Assembly (NCBI GenBank): GCA_050015055.1
Contig: JBEKCD010000015.1
Coordinates: 1-64,000, forward strand
Direction of reading: 5' to 3'
Length of the DNA stretch: 64,000 bases
Source of the DNA: JBEKCD01 sp050015055
Lineage (GTDB): Archaea; Thermoproteota; Bathyarchaeia; Bathyarchaeales; Bathycorpusculaceae
Shown: piece after piece, positions 49,814 to 58,615 of the stretch
How the letters are laid out: the number at the start of each line of letters is the position of its first letter
Numbering within the stretch: position 1 is the first letter of the stretch
The notes under the pieces: generated by a model
Database searches by the model: none
Seen by the model: only the letters and a program-made list of their open reading frames with translations
What the model was told of the DNA's origin: nothing
Position numbers and translations under genes: made by a program

Positions 49814-51135
49814 CCGACATGCTCAGTAAAACCGAAGATATCGTGAAGAAAGCGAAGACCCTTGGGGCAGACCAAGTCATCGCGAAAACGACTGTTGGCA
49901 AGTATCGACAGGTTCGTTTCAGTAACAATCAGGTTGACATCACTGTCGCTTGGAATGACTATTCAACCGATGTGGTCCTAGCTTGGAAGAAACGTGTAGT
50001 AGCCACAACGATACACAACTTCGATGGCGTTGACGCGAGCATCAACCAGTTACTGAAGCTCGCAAAGATTTCTCAGGAGAACCCGACGTTCGGAGGCTTT
50101 GCACAGGGCAGTTTCCGTTACACAAAGGGCAAGGCAGATGGGAAGCTTGAAGATTTGGAGAAACCGACAGAGTACGTTTTTGAGGCGATAGAAGCCGCCA
50201 AGAAACAAGCTGGAGGAAAGGTTGACAGCGGAGGCATACTCTTCACGAAATTCGAAGACGTCTATTTAGCTTCTTCCGAAGGCCCCGTTGGTGTTGACAG
50301 CAGATCAGCGATTGAGCTTTCAATCAGGGCTTTCTCAGAAAGAGAGGCCTCAGGCCACGGAGTAGAATGCTGTTCAACCCTGAAAGACTTCAAGCCTGCC
50401 CGTGCGGGTGCAAAGGCCGGCGAGATAGCCAAGTTGGCCAGAGGTCCGAAAGTTGGGGACGAAGGCGTTTATGACGTAATTTTTGACCCACTGATTCACG
50501 GTTCGTTGCTTGGACAGTGGGGAGGGATGGTTTCAGCCTATGCCGTGCTCGTGCAAATGTCTGTTTTCGTTGATAAACTCGGCAAGAAAGTAGCGCCTGA
50601 AACAATCACGCTGAAAGACAATCCCGCGGCGTATTCCATGTCCAACAGAGTTTTCGATGACGAGGGTGTTCCCACGGAAATGAACACGTTCATCGATCAC
50701 GGCGTCCTCAAAACGTATCTTCACAATGCTTCCACCGCAAAAATGTTCAAGACCAAGACGACAGGGAATGCGGGCATAGTCTATCCGACGCCGTGGAACA
50801 TCGAAATGGAGGCTGGGGAAGCAAGCAAGGATGAGCTCTTCGCGAACGTGAAGAGAGGGCTATACCTGACCAACACTTGGTACACGCGTTTCCAGAATTC
50901 TGTAAAGGGTGACTTCTCAACCATACCCAGAGACGGCATCTTCATGATTGAAAAAGGCGAAGTCGGGCAGTCTTTGAAGGATCTGCGTCTAAGCGACAAC
51001 GTTCTAACAATGCTTGGCAACATCTCCGCCGTTTCAAAGGAGAGACAACACGTACACTGGTGGGGCGAAGCAGACCCACCTTCACTGGCTCCGTACATTC
51101 TGATCAAGAACGTGCACATGACCCATTCCAAATAG
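49810..51135 (+). CDS. tldE: TldE/PmbA-like peptidase subunit
   Basis: 441 residues, no zinc HExxxH motif, as for PmbA/TldE. Features: GADQVIAKTTVGKYRQVRFSNNQV, ASGHGVECCSTLKDF, YDVIFDPLIHGSLLGQWGG and the C-terminal GEVGQSLKDLRLSDNVLTML. Overlaps tldD by four bases, so the two are translationally coupled. Confidence 0.94.
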   Translation: MTDMLSKTEDIVKKAKTLGADQVIAKTTVGKYRQVRFSNNQVDITVAWNDYSTDVVLAWKKRVVATTIHNFDGVDASINQLLKLAKISQENPTFGGFAQGSFRYTKGKADGKLEDLEKPTEYVFEAIEAAKKQAGGKVDSGGILFTKFEDVYLASSEGPVGVDSRSAIELSIRAFSEREASGHGVECCSTLKDFKPARAGAKAGEIAKLARGPKVGDEGVYDVIFDPLIHGSLLGQWGGMVSAYAVLVQMSVFVDKLGKKVAPETITLKDNPAAYSMSNRVFDDEGVPTEMNTFIDHGVLKTYLHNASTAKMFKTKTTGNAGIVYPTPWNIEMEAGEASKDELFANVKRGLYLTNTWYTRFQNSVKGDFSTIPRDGIFMIEKGEVGQSLKDLRLSDNVLTMLGNISAVSKERQHVHWWGEADPPSLAPYILIKNVHMTHSK

Positions 51136-51208
51136 GACTTGAGCTTTGCCTCTCAACCTTTATTATCCACTCGCTTTTCTGCTCTGGTCATCATAAGAAG
51201 CAGGGCAT

Positions 51209-52045
51209 GTGGTACAGTTGGCTTCGAAAGTTGCTATCGTTAAAGGCGAAAGAGGTCACGAGCCTGTCTTCAAAGCATTGGACTTGGTGAACTATGAGAA
51301 TGCCCTTTCAGGCTGGAGCACCGTCCTCATAAAAGTCAACTTCATAACGGTCAAGACATGGGACACTGGGGCGACTACAGACCCAATAGTGGTTGAAGCC
51401 ATCATAGAGAGGCTCAAGAATCTGAATGTCAAGATATACGTTGTTGAATCAGATGCTACTGTGACCAGCGCTGACAAGGCCTTTGAAGCAACAGGCATGA
51501 GAGAAATGGCCCAACGCAACGGCGTTGAATGTCTCAACCTGAGACACATCAAAGACAGAGTCAAATTAGACGTTCTTCACGGTGAAACACTGAACAACGT
51601 GACCGTTCCTCGCATCGTCACCGAATCTGCCATCATAAGTGCGGCTAAACTCAAGACTCACATGGCTACGAAGGTCACTTTGGGAATGAAGAACATGTTC
51701 GGTCTTCTGCCAGACAAGCTGAAAGGAAAATACCACATGAGGGGCATAAGCAAAGTCATCGTGGACATTAACACTGTGCTCAAATCATCGTTAACTGTGA
51801 TCGACGGCTTTGTAGGGATGGAGGGGCGTGGTCCCTCCGACGGAAAACCTGTTAAGATGGACTTGATAATAGCCGGAAAAGACCCCGTCGCGACGGACGC
51901 AACCGCTTCCAGACTCATGGGGTTTGACCCACACGAAATAAGCCATATTCGCAGAGCCCACGAGAAAGGCCTCGGCAACATTGATGACATCGAAGTCCTA
52001 GGCGAAAAACTGGAGAACATCACTCGGACTTTTCAGAGAGCCTAG
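51209..52045 (+). CDS. DUF362 family protein
   Basis: 278 residues. DUF362 pattern: VLIKVNFITVKTWDTGATTDPIVVEAII (pieces), IYVVESD, SAIISAAKLKTHMATKVTLGMKNMFGLLP (pieces), TVIDGFVGMEGRGPSDGKPV and GKDPVATDATASRLMGFDP. No ferredoxin domain is attached here. Function unknown; family has been linked to redox or lipid metabolism without proof. GTG start at 51209, TTG at 51218 is possible. Stop is followed by GCGCGCACC. Confidence 0.86.
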   Translation: MVQLASKVAIVKGERGHEPVFKALDLVNYENALSGWSTVLIKVNFITVKTWDTGATTDPIVVEAIIERLKNLNVKIYVVESDATVTSADKAFEATGMREMAQRNGVECLNLRHIKDRVKLDVLHGETLNNVTVPRIVTESAIISAAKLKTHMATKVTLGMKNMFGLLPDKLKGKYHMRGISKVIVDINTVLKSSLTVIDGFVGMEGRGPSDGKPVKMDLIIAGKDPVATDATASRLMGFDPHEISHIRRAHEKGLGNIDDIEVLGEKLENITRTFQRA

Positions 52046-52086
52046 CGCGCACCTCGGTCCTCTTTGGGTCCCCACGTTGCTCGGTG

Positions 52087-52449
52087 TTATCTCTCGACTT
52101 GGAGGGCTGCAGCCATTTCGTTAAATAGACTCTGTATGTAGTCCTTGTATTTGCCAGTCATGCCGGTCCTGAGCCCGAAGCCCATGTTGTCTTGGATTGT
52201 TGCGTCTATTTCTGATTCTCCGGCGGTTTCATTCATCTGCATGGTTATCTTTACAGGAAGTGTTTCTTTGGATACGAAAATTCCTCCAAGCACGCGTGTT
52301 TTCGCTTCGGAGCCTATTGTGGCTTCTATTCTTCTCGGGCTGGCTTCTAGGATCGTTGCCTTCTTCTCAGCCAGCTTGTTGCTTAGTATTTTCAGGATTT
52401 CGTCTGCAGACTTTTTGACTTTCCACTTTCGCGTGTCGGAAATCGGCAT
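52087..52449 (-). CDS. Conserved hypothetical alpha/beta protein
   Basis: 120 residues. Helix then strands: SADEILKILSNKLAEKKATI, RRIEATIGSEAKTRVLGG, LPVKITMQMNETAGESEIDATI, ending in a helix. It resembles a small dimeric alpha/beta sandwich; no family identified. Alone in its transcript. Confidence 0.72.
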   Translation of the reverse strand: MPISDTRKWKVKKSADEILKILSNKLAEKKATILEASPRRIEATIGSEAKTRVLGGIFVSKETLPVKITMQMNETAGESEIDATIQDNMGFGLRTGMTGKYKDYIQSLFNEMAAALQVER

Positions 52450-52601
52450 CGCAATACCCTCTCATCGTACATTGCGCATGGATTTATAAGAATTGTCCTC
52501 GTTTCATCAATGAATGAGCGTGCAGTAAAAATGGCCAAGTGGTTGAGGTTGTGTGGTCGCCAAAGATCAACTTGAGTCTGCGGTGCGTTTGTAAAAGGAG
52601 A

Positions 52602-53978
52602 TCATTCGTTTTCAGGTTGTGTGAGTTCTTTTAGTTTGTGTATCTCGATGAGGTTGCTCGCGTGCTTTCTGGATGTTCTGAAGGCGGCGGTGAAGAGTAT
52701 CGTGTCCTCGTCGTTGACGAGGCCTGCTGTGTGAAGCCGGTTTGCGACCGTCAGAATTCGGTCGTTCTTCTCACGGTAGTCTATGCAGACTGGGGAGACG
52801 CCGAATGCCAGTTCGAGTTGTCTCTTGACTCGTGCGTCGGGTGTCACGGCTATTATTGGCTGAGGTATCTTGAATCTTGAGATCATTCTTGCGGTGTAGC
52901 CCGATCTGGTCAGGGTAGCGACTTTGGTTACGGGCATTTCTTGGCATATTCTCTGAATTGCCCTGCTTATGGTGTCTGAGATGTTGATGAAGCCCTCGTC
53001 TTCGACGTGGTTTTCTATTGCCTTTTCGGTCTCAAGTGCGATTCTGGACATCATTGAAACGGCTTCTACCGGGTATTGTCCCACTGCTGTCTCGCCTGAA
53101 AGCATCGTGACTTCTGTACCGTCCAATATCGCGTTGGCCACGTCACTGACTTCGGCTCTGGTCGGGATCGGGCTGTGCATCATTGATTCGAGCATTTCTG
53201 TCGCGGTCACGACGGCCTTTCCTCTCTGATTGCATTGTCTGATTATCGATTTCTGGACGAGGGGAACTTTTTCGGGTTCAATTTCAACGCCTAAGTCGCC
53301 TCTGGCCACCATGATTCCGTCTGCAGCGTCCAGGATTTCATTGAAGTTGTTGACGCCTTCGAAGTTCTCTATCTTTGCGATAACCGCACCCTTGAACCCG
53401 TGAGCCTCTTTCCTGAGGTTTTTCACGTCCGTGGCGTTTCTTGCAAAAGAGAGAGCTATGAATTCAACGTCTTCTTCTTTTGCCAGAGTCGCTATCTCGC
53501 GGTCTCTGCCTGACAGCGTTGGCACTGTGAGTTTCTTGTACGGGATGTTAACTCCCTTTCCGTCATCCAGCTCGCCAGAAGTCAGGGCGACTAGTTTCAA
53601 GGCGCCTTTCTTTTTTTCAGCGACCTTCAACCTCAACTTTCCGTTGTCAACTAAGATATTGTCAGCGACGTCCACTTTGTCATAGAAGTTCTTGGTGAAG
53701 CTGACAGCCTCGCCTTTGAAGCCAGCTTCGAAAACGTCTCCTCTATTGACAATTCTGTTGCCCCTCATTTTGAGCCTTATCTCAGGCCCTTTAATGTCAA
53801 CGATTACAGGGATATCTGCGACTTCGCGAACGGTCCTAATCACCTCTTTATACTTGTCAATCGTTCCATAAGCCGTGTTTATTCTCGCACCGTTCATTCC
53901 CGCATGATGCATCTTCAGAAGCGTCCCCTTGGAAAGGCTGGCCGGACCAATGGTGCAGACAATCTTGGTTTTCTTCAA
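52602..53978 (-). CDS. pyk: Pyruvate kinase
   Basis: 458 residues. MKKTKIVCTIGPASLSKGTL start, ARINTAYGTIDKYKE, VDIKGPEIRL, IAKIENFEGVNNFNEILDAADGIMVARGDLGVEI (pieces; substrate lysine and metal acids), and ATEMLESMMHSPIPTRAEVSD. Barrel, B domain (residues ~70-160) and C domain all present. Makes ATP and pyruvate from phosphoenolpyruvate. The GMNGAR(I) segment has ARINTAYG where ARxNxSHG is common. Confidence 0.96.
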   Translation of the reverse strand: MKKTKIVCTIGPASLSKGTLLKMHHAGMNGARINTAYGTIDKYKEVIRTVREVADIPVIVDIKGPEIRLKMRGNRIVNRGDVFEAGFKGEAVSFTKNFYDKVDVADNILVDNGKLRLKVAEKKKGALKLVALTSGELDDGKGVNIPYKKLTVPTLSGRDREIATLAKEEDVEFIALSFARNATDVKNLRKEAHGFKGAVIAKIENFEGVNNFNEILDAADGIMVARGDLGVEIEPEKVPLVQKSIIRQCNQRGKAVVTATEMLESMMHSPIPTRAEVSDVANAILDGTEVTMLSGETAVGQYPVEAVSMMSRIALETEKAIENHVEDEGFINISDTISRAIQRICQEMPVTKVATLTRSGYTARMISRFKIPQPIIAVTPDARVKRQLELAFGVSPVCIDYREKNDRILTVANRLHTAGLVNDEDTILFTAAFRTSRKHASNLIEIHKLKELTQPENE

Positions 53979-54095
53979 AAACTCATCTCCAACCCTATCT
54001 CAAAAGATACTGCTGATCTTTGCTTTAACGCTAGCGTTTGGCCTTCATGACACCTGTTGGAATCGTTCATAGCACGTCGCAGCTTTCCAAAAGTC

Positions 54096-54104
54096 ATTTA
54101 TATT
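54096..54104 (+). promoter_or_regulatory. TATA box of the 54135 gene
   Basis: ATTTATATT centred at 54100. It predicts a transcription start near 54126, leaving a leader of only about nine bases before the ATG at 54135. That argues against the longer in-frame starts at 54057 and 54117. Confidence 0.55.
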
Positions 54105-54134
54105 GTCGACACAGCAATGAAAAAACGATCTGAA

Positions 54135-54440
54135 ATGAAGTTCCTGATAATTGCAAAAGTGAGACAACCCCCCGTGGATGTTTGGGCCAAGCTGCTCCCA
54201 GCACACTTCAAGTATCTTGATGAATTGGAGAGGAAGAAGACTATCGAGGTTTCATATCATCTGATTGGCCATCAGGGCGATGCTTTGATTGTTAACGCGA
54301 GTTCAGATGAAGAGTTGGCAAGCATAATAGGCGAAGATCCACTGTTCTTCTATACCGAAAGAGAAATCTACCCGCTTACCACACGCGAGGCTCACAAACG
54401 ACGACTAGAACGCATCCTCGGAAAGACAAGCACGCGCTAG
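54135..54440 (+). CDS. Muconolactone isomerase-like dimeric alpha/beta barrel protein
   Basis: 101 residues from ATG 54135. MKFLIIAKVRQPPVDVWAKLLPAHFKYLDELE matches (in pieces) the MIase/YCII-type ferredoxin-like fold, continuing with VSYHLIGHQGDALIVNASSDEELASII and the FFYTEREIYPL ending. Usually about 95 residues, so length fits. Reaction unknown. The gene end overlaps a CACGCGCTAG motif. Confidence 0.8.
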   Translation: MKFLIIAKVRQPPVDVWAKLLPAHFKYLDELERKKTIEVSYHLIGHQGDALIVNASSDEELASIIGEDPLFFYTEREIYPLTTREAHKRRLERILGKTSTR

Positions 54441-54566
54441 TGCGACTTTTGACTTGGGTCAAGAAATAAGGTAGGTATATAGGTAGCATCGGAATCGAGT
54501 ATGCGGTCGCGTCAATTCCTTTTCAAGAATCTATCGTAGGATGGCTGTATCTTTCTTGAGACGTCT

Positions 54567-54674
54567 TTATTTTTTCTTATTTGCTTTTTTAGCGCATTGG
54601 GCACTGCAATATTTGTTTTTGTTATCTAATGTCGTAAAGACTTTTCCGCAAACTGAACATTTCTTTTGAATGAT
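54567..54674 (-). pseudogene. Tiny zinc-finger reading frame without a standard start
   Basis: Reads KCSVCGKVFTTLDNKNKYC then SAQCAKKANKKK and stops. Four cysteines spaced CxxC-x13-CxxxC with a basic tail make a credible treble-clef zinc finger of about 30 residues. Between the in-frame TAG and the first Cys there is no ATG/GTG/TTG, only ATC and ATT. It may be a decayed gene or use an unusual start. Confidence 0.4.
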
Positions 54675-54725
54675 CTCTCTCTAAAAAAACAAACAAATAA
54701 AAAACACACAAACACACACGCCCTG

Positions 54726-54940
54726 ACGAAAAACAAATTACTTTCGCGCGCGTCTATAAGCTTAAGGATGGGACGATTCTTAAGATAAAATTAGTTCTTG
54801 TTGGAATCAAGAGACTTAAGAAGCATGGTCCTGAGGGATCGCCTGTCTATATGATAAACGCTCAAAATGTTGTCAGGGCTATCGACATTCCTAAAGAACT
54901 GATGGCTAAACCAAAAGAATCAAGTATGAAACCAGTTTAG
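54726..54940 (+). pseudogene. Start-less small protein, archaeal hypothetical type
   Basis: An open frame encodes PDEKQITFARVYKLKDGTIL then KIKLVLVGIKRLKKHGPEGS and PVYMINAQNVVRAIDIPKEL before a TAG at 54938. The V/KLxDGTxLxIKxVLxxI...GxPxYxxxxxxVV pattern resembles a small archaeal protein type I have seen but cannot name. No standard start codon exists after the upstream in-frame TAA. Confidence 0.4.
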
Positions 54941-55300
54941 GCCAGATAGGGGTAAGATGCAACTTGTGTACAAAGAGTTTTGATGTTAGTGAGTGGAGTG
55001 GAAGAGATAAATGGAAAGTACGTGCTTGGGAATGGAAACTTGTTAATAATATGAGAAAGAAAAGCGCGCGCTTGGTTACGTGTTCGCGCGCGAAAAGGCA
55101 AAGCTGATTCTTCCGCAGATACCTAGCGACAAGGCTTGGAGTGACCAAGGACGAATCAACATGCGTGAAATGCGTGCGCGCTCGGGTCTCTCAATGGGGA
55201 ACCGATACAACGGCGCGCGCGGACTTGAAGTTCAGATGCTGATAGTGACTTCACAATGTTTAACTTCCTTTCGATTATAGAACCTTCAGGGTAACTGGTT

Positions 55301-55825
55301 ATGTCAATCAAGATGCGCGATATCATGGTGAAGGAAGTTATAACGACTGGGAGAGACTCGACACTTGAGGAAGCCGTTAAACTGATGAATGACCATGAGA
55401 TAGGGTGCTTGATAGTTACCGAGAACAGTAAGCCTATAGGCATCCTCACGGAGCGAGATCTTCTGAAGAGAATTCTGGCCATGTCTCAAGATCTCAAGAG
55501 AATTAAGGTTGAGGAAGTTATGTCGACGCCCTTGATATCTGTGGAGCCTGATGTCCAGGTTGGAGATGCATCCAGTCTGATGTTCAAGAGGAACATTAAG
55601 AAGATGCCGATCATAAAGAAAGGCGAACTGCTTGGCCTGGTGACGCTGACGGATATTCTTCGAATTCAGCCCCAACTCATCAAAATGTACAAAATATTCA
55701 GCACTGGGCTTGCTCCGCGACGAATCAAAAAGGTGTTCGACTACTATCTGCTGGTTGACACCAAAATCGAGGTCCAGGCAGGCTCCACAGTAAATCTAAG
55801 ACCCAAGAAAATCGAAACAATCTAG
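55301..55825 (+). CDS. CBS-domain pair protein
   Basis: 174 residues. Two CBS motifs, residues ~8-62 (MRDIMVKEVITTGRDSTLEEAVKLM, GCLIVTENSKPIGILTERDLL) and ~70-122 (VEEVMSTPLISVEPDVQVGDA, KKMPIIKKGELLGLVTLTDIL), then a ~50-residue C-terminal extension. CBS pairs bind adenosine nucleotides and regulate partners; no partner is evident. The stop is directly followed by GCGCGCGCATT. Confidence 0.92.
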   Translation: MSIKMRDIMVKEVITTGRDSTLEEAVKLMNDHEIGCLIVTENSKPIGILTERDLLKRILAMSQDLKRIKVEEVMSTPLISVEPDVQVGDASSLMFKRNIKKMPIIKKGELLGLVTLTDILRIQPQLIKMYKIFSTGLAPRRIKKVFDYYLLVDTKIEVQAGSTVNLRPKKIETI

Positions 55826-55833
55826 CGCGCGCA

Positions 55834-56277
55834 TTAAGATGCCCAGCTCATTATCATTCTAAGAATTTGTCCTACTGGCTTAGCTATCTGTTCTTGATCG
55901 GATATTGTGGACAGGTCAGGTTTCTGCTGCTTCAAGTTCACCAGAGCTCCGCATAAGATCTGCTCTAGAAGCAGTTTGTCCCATGCGATGATTCCTTCAA
56001 GTTTCTGTTTCTCTTTCTTAAGAACGTCGACTTCGTGGGCCACCGCGGTTTTCTGTCCTTGCAGGGTCCTCAGCATATTTCTCAGATAGTCTCTTTGCTG
56101 AAACAAGGCTTTGGTTTCGTCTTGTGCTCTGATGACTAGCTGTTTCTTGTAGCGTAGGTTTCTTATGGCTGCCGGAGATCTGTTGAGTTTTTGAGCTATG
56201 TCTCTGGCTGTCAGCCCTTCCTTAGTTAAGGCTTCTAGTTGTGCCAGTTCCGCTTTTGTGGTTCTTCTGCCGCTCAT
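55834..56277 (-). CDS. HTH plus coiled-coil protein
   Basis: 147 residues. N-terminal helix-turn-helix (LEALTKEGLTARDIAQKLNRSPAAIRNLRYK), then a coiled coil (residues ~55-95, LFQQRDYLRNMLRTLQGQK ... VDVLKKEKQKLEGII) and a helical end. Probable DNA-binding regulator; targets unknown. Convergent with the CBS gene. Confidence 0.78.
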   Translation of the reverse strand: MSGRRTTKAELAQLEALTKEGLTARDIAQKLNRSPAAIRNLRYKKQLVIRAQDETKALFQQRDYLRNMLRTLQGQKTAVAHEVDVLKKEKQKLEGIIAWDKLLLEQILCGALVNLKQQKPDLSTISDQEQIAKPVGQILRMIMSWAS

Positions 56278-56518
56278 CTCTTATCGTCACAAACAAATCG
56301 TTTAAGTGTCTCATAAAATTCTCGTTTCTGTCACTTGCAGTTTGTACTTAGTACATGCTAAAGTAGTTACTATACCACGCTCCATGCCGAGTATATGGAA
56401 AATTGATGGAAAAATAGGGAGATATCTAAAGGGGGATATAAACCGCGAGCTATGCTGCACGCGCCAAGTGAAAATGAAAAGAGAAAAAGAAGGGTTCGGC
56501 TACTCGTAGCGTGTTCTG

Positions 56519-57193
56519 TCAGCTCGTGGGCTTTGACAAAATCTTTCCCATTGCCTCCAGTTCTTGCAGAGAGAACCTGTCCCGTCCATAGCCCTTGATG
56601 AAACCAACCAAATCGTTGAAACCTAAGACCTTAACCTTTTCAGTACTCAAGTCTGGCACTCCAAGGAAATTCAAGAAAACCACAACGCCTTGAACCCAAA
56701 ACTTCCTGTCGCCAAGAACTTTTGAGTCCACAATAGTCTGCCAAACCACCTGGGCATTTCGCTGGGCTTGATCGGTTGGATCGAAATAAAGGCGCGTCCA
56801 GTTCTTGGTTTCTATCGCGAATACGGCATTGGGCCCCAAGAGAACGTGGTCAATGTTACGCTTCTTCCCCAAACTGTCAGAATAGACTACATCGTTGACT
56901 AAGAAATAGTAATCGTTAAGCGAACTCTGAAGAAGTGAAGTAACCTTTTCTTCCCCTTCAAAGCCAACTCTGTAACTTCGATACATTCTCAGAAAATAAA
57001 ACATGCCCCCCGCAGGAAAAACCATGCCCAACGCTCGTGCTCCTTCATACGCGCCCGCGTTAAAATAGAGAGGCATTTTTGGAATCGAAATCAAGATCAG
57101 AACCGCCAGTGCAACAACACACACAATAAACATGAGCTGGGCAATCTGAACTTTCCGTCTCAGGTGATTGCCAGATTCTTTCACAATACGCAT
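56519..57193 (-). CDS. Membrane-anchored NERD-domain protein
   Basis: 224 residues. Two N-terminal spans (IAQLMFIVCVVALAVLILIS; ALGMVFPAGGMFYFL) and a NERD domain from ~75: YRVGFEGEEKVTSLLQSSL, KKRNIDHVLLGPNAVFAIETKNW (pieces), with the Asp and Glu-x-Lys of the restriction-nuclease-like core. NERD proteins are predicted nucleases; target unknown. Confidence 0.88.
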   Translation of the reverse strand: MRIVKESGNHLRRKVQIAQLMFIVCVVALAVLILISIPKMPLYFNAGAYEGARALGMVFPAGGMFYFLRMYRSYRVGFEGEEKVTSLLQSSLNDYYFLVNDVVYSDSLGKKRNIDHVLLGPNAVFAIETKNWTRLYFDPTDQAQRNAQVVWQTIVDSKVLGDRKFWVQGVVVFLNFLGVPDLSTEKVKVLGFNDLVGFIKGYGRDRFSLQELEAMGKILSKPTS

Positions 57194-57360
57194 CTGAGTG
57201 ACTACCTGGTCGATACCGATTAACCCTTCTTGAAAGATGTATATTAGCGCACCCGCGCTCTAACGCGCGCCAAATTCGATAACACGATCCTTTTGTAACA
57301 ATTTTAGAGTTTTAGTGACTTTTGAGCAATGTTGAAAGAATGGGAAAGTGTAACATGTTT

Positions 57361-57600
57361 GTTTGCGCGCGCTGAGTGTGTGTGAGTGAGTGTGTAGGAG
57401 TGTGTACTAGTTAGAGTGTAAATGGTTGATAGAGAGCGTAATTGGGTTTGGGGTTTGGGAGTAAAGTTTTATCCTACAGCACGCACTCGCACTCTCTCTT
57501 GGACACTCGGTCTCTCTTACTCGCTCACTCGCCCACACACACGGACGGACACTCTCTCACACGATGAAGAGGGCCACGGACAGGGGGTCACGGGGACGGA
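57361..57600. repeat. Low-complexity GTGTGAGT / ACTCACAC tract
   Basis: From 57370 to 57420 the plus strand is a run of TGTG/GAGT words. From 57485 to 57565 it is a run of CACTC/ACACAC words, complementary in kind, so the two could fold into an imperfect stem. An apparent 71-codon ORF here (57422-57637) has Thr/Arg/Leu-rich nonsense composition and is not called as a gene. The 57194-57755 gap otherwise holds two or three GCGCGC motifs. Confidence 0.55.
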
Positions 57601-57755
57601 ACCACAGGGAGAGGAGACACACACGCACACGGAGTGAGGGTGAGAAGGAAGGGCGCGCGTTAAAACCAAGATAGATACGATTTTTCTGACTGCGGAACTA
57701 TAGCAACATATCTTTAATATAGCCGGCGTAACTTTTCAGGTTTGGATGTGAGTCT

Positions 57756-58397
57756 TTGTCGGGACCGCTTGACATAGTGCTTTCTATTCATAATGCATTC
57801 CGTCGTGATATTTCCCAGATTGACGATTCAGTCTTCAAAATAGCACGTAGTGATGGTGATCTGACTGCCGTGTTGGATCGACTTCATATTATGAACGAGG
57901 TTCTGGACTATCACGCTAGGGGCGAAGAGGCGGCGGTTTTCCCCGCTGTTGACAACCTGGCCCCTCTGGTGGCAGAGGCTTACCTAATGGATCACCGTGA
58001 ACTCGACACTATGGTCAGTGGACTGGAAGCAATGCGAAAAACACCTGATCCTCTAACAACAGCGAGGGCGACAGCCGTCCTAGCTTCACACTTAAGAATT
58101 CATCTAGACAAAGAAGATGCTCATCTATACCCGATACTAAGAAAGCGAATAACAGAGAGCGAGCAGGCCTCCATTGTTGGCCTAATGTCAAAAAAAGTGC
58201 CCCCTAACAGATTTCCCACCCTAGTTCAATGGCTCTTTCCTTTACTCGACCTTGAAGACCGAGTCGTGGTTACGAAAGGTTGGATGACTCTAATGCCGCC
58301 ACAGGTTTTTGCAGGTCTCAAACCGCTAATAAGAAAGATCGTTGCCGAAAACTGGGTCGAGCTGACTCAGCGAATCCCACAGCTCGAAGACAAGTAA
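57756..58397 (+). CDS. Hemerythrin HHE-domain protein
   Basis: 213 residues, TTG start with GGATGTGAG upstream and a TATA-like CTTTAATAT at 57712-57720. The HHE His/Glu pattern is seen: DIVLSIHNAFRRD, LDYHARGEEAAVFP, MDHRELDTMVSGLEAM and LRIHLDKEDAHLYPIL. Expected to carry a di-iron site for oxygen, NO or redox sensing. A C-terminal ~70 residues extend beyond the usual domain. Confidence 0.9.
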   Translation: MSGPLDIVLSIHNAFRRDISQIDDSVFKIARSDGDLTAVLDRLHIMNEVLDYHARGEEAAVFPAVDNLAPLVAEAYLMDHRELDTMVSGLEAMRKTPDPLTTARATAVLASHLRIHLDKEDAHLYPILRKRITESEQASIVGLMSKKVPPNRFPTLVQWLFPLLDLEDRVVVTKGWMTLMPPQVFAGLKPLIRKIVAENWVELTQRIPQLEDK

Positions 58398-58615
58398 ATC
58401 TGCATGTGCTATACGTTGGAAAAGGAAAATTTAAGACTAGATACGGTAAACTACCAGTAGTAGTTATTCTTGTTTTCTTAGCAACTACTACTATTAGTCA
58501 CCCTAACACACCTTATTTTCGACGCTTAAGACCTAACGTGCGCTGGGCTTCTTGTGGGAAATCGTCTTCTGATTCGCGCGGGTGAGCACACTTTTCTCCA
58601 TCTAGGACGACTGCG

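Larger units (their letters stand above)
54441..55300. other. Low-density region with remnants of small genes
   Basis: Three decayed or start-less reading frames are seen: 54567-54674 (-) and 54726-54940 (+), listed separately, and about 54957-55106 (+), which reads CNLCTKSFDVSEWSGRDKW as a zinc-finger fragment. Five GCGCGC-type motifs lie between 54744 and 55220. No full gene is supported. Confidence 0.5.

Noticed and set aside
57422..57637. 71-codon ORF in the low-complexity tract
   Set aside because: Composition follows the simple DNA repeats and there is no start signal.
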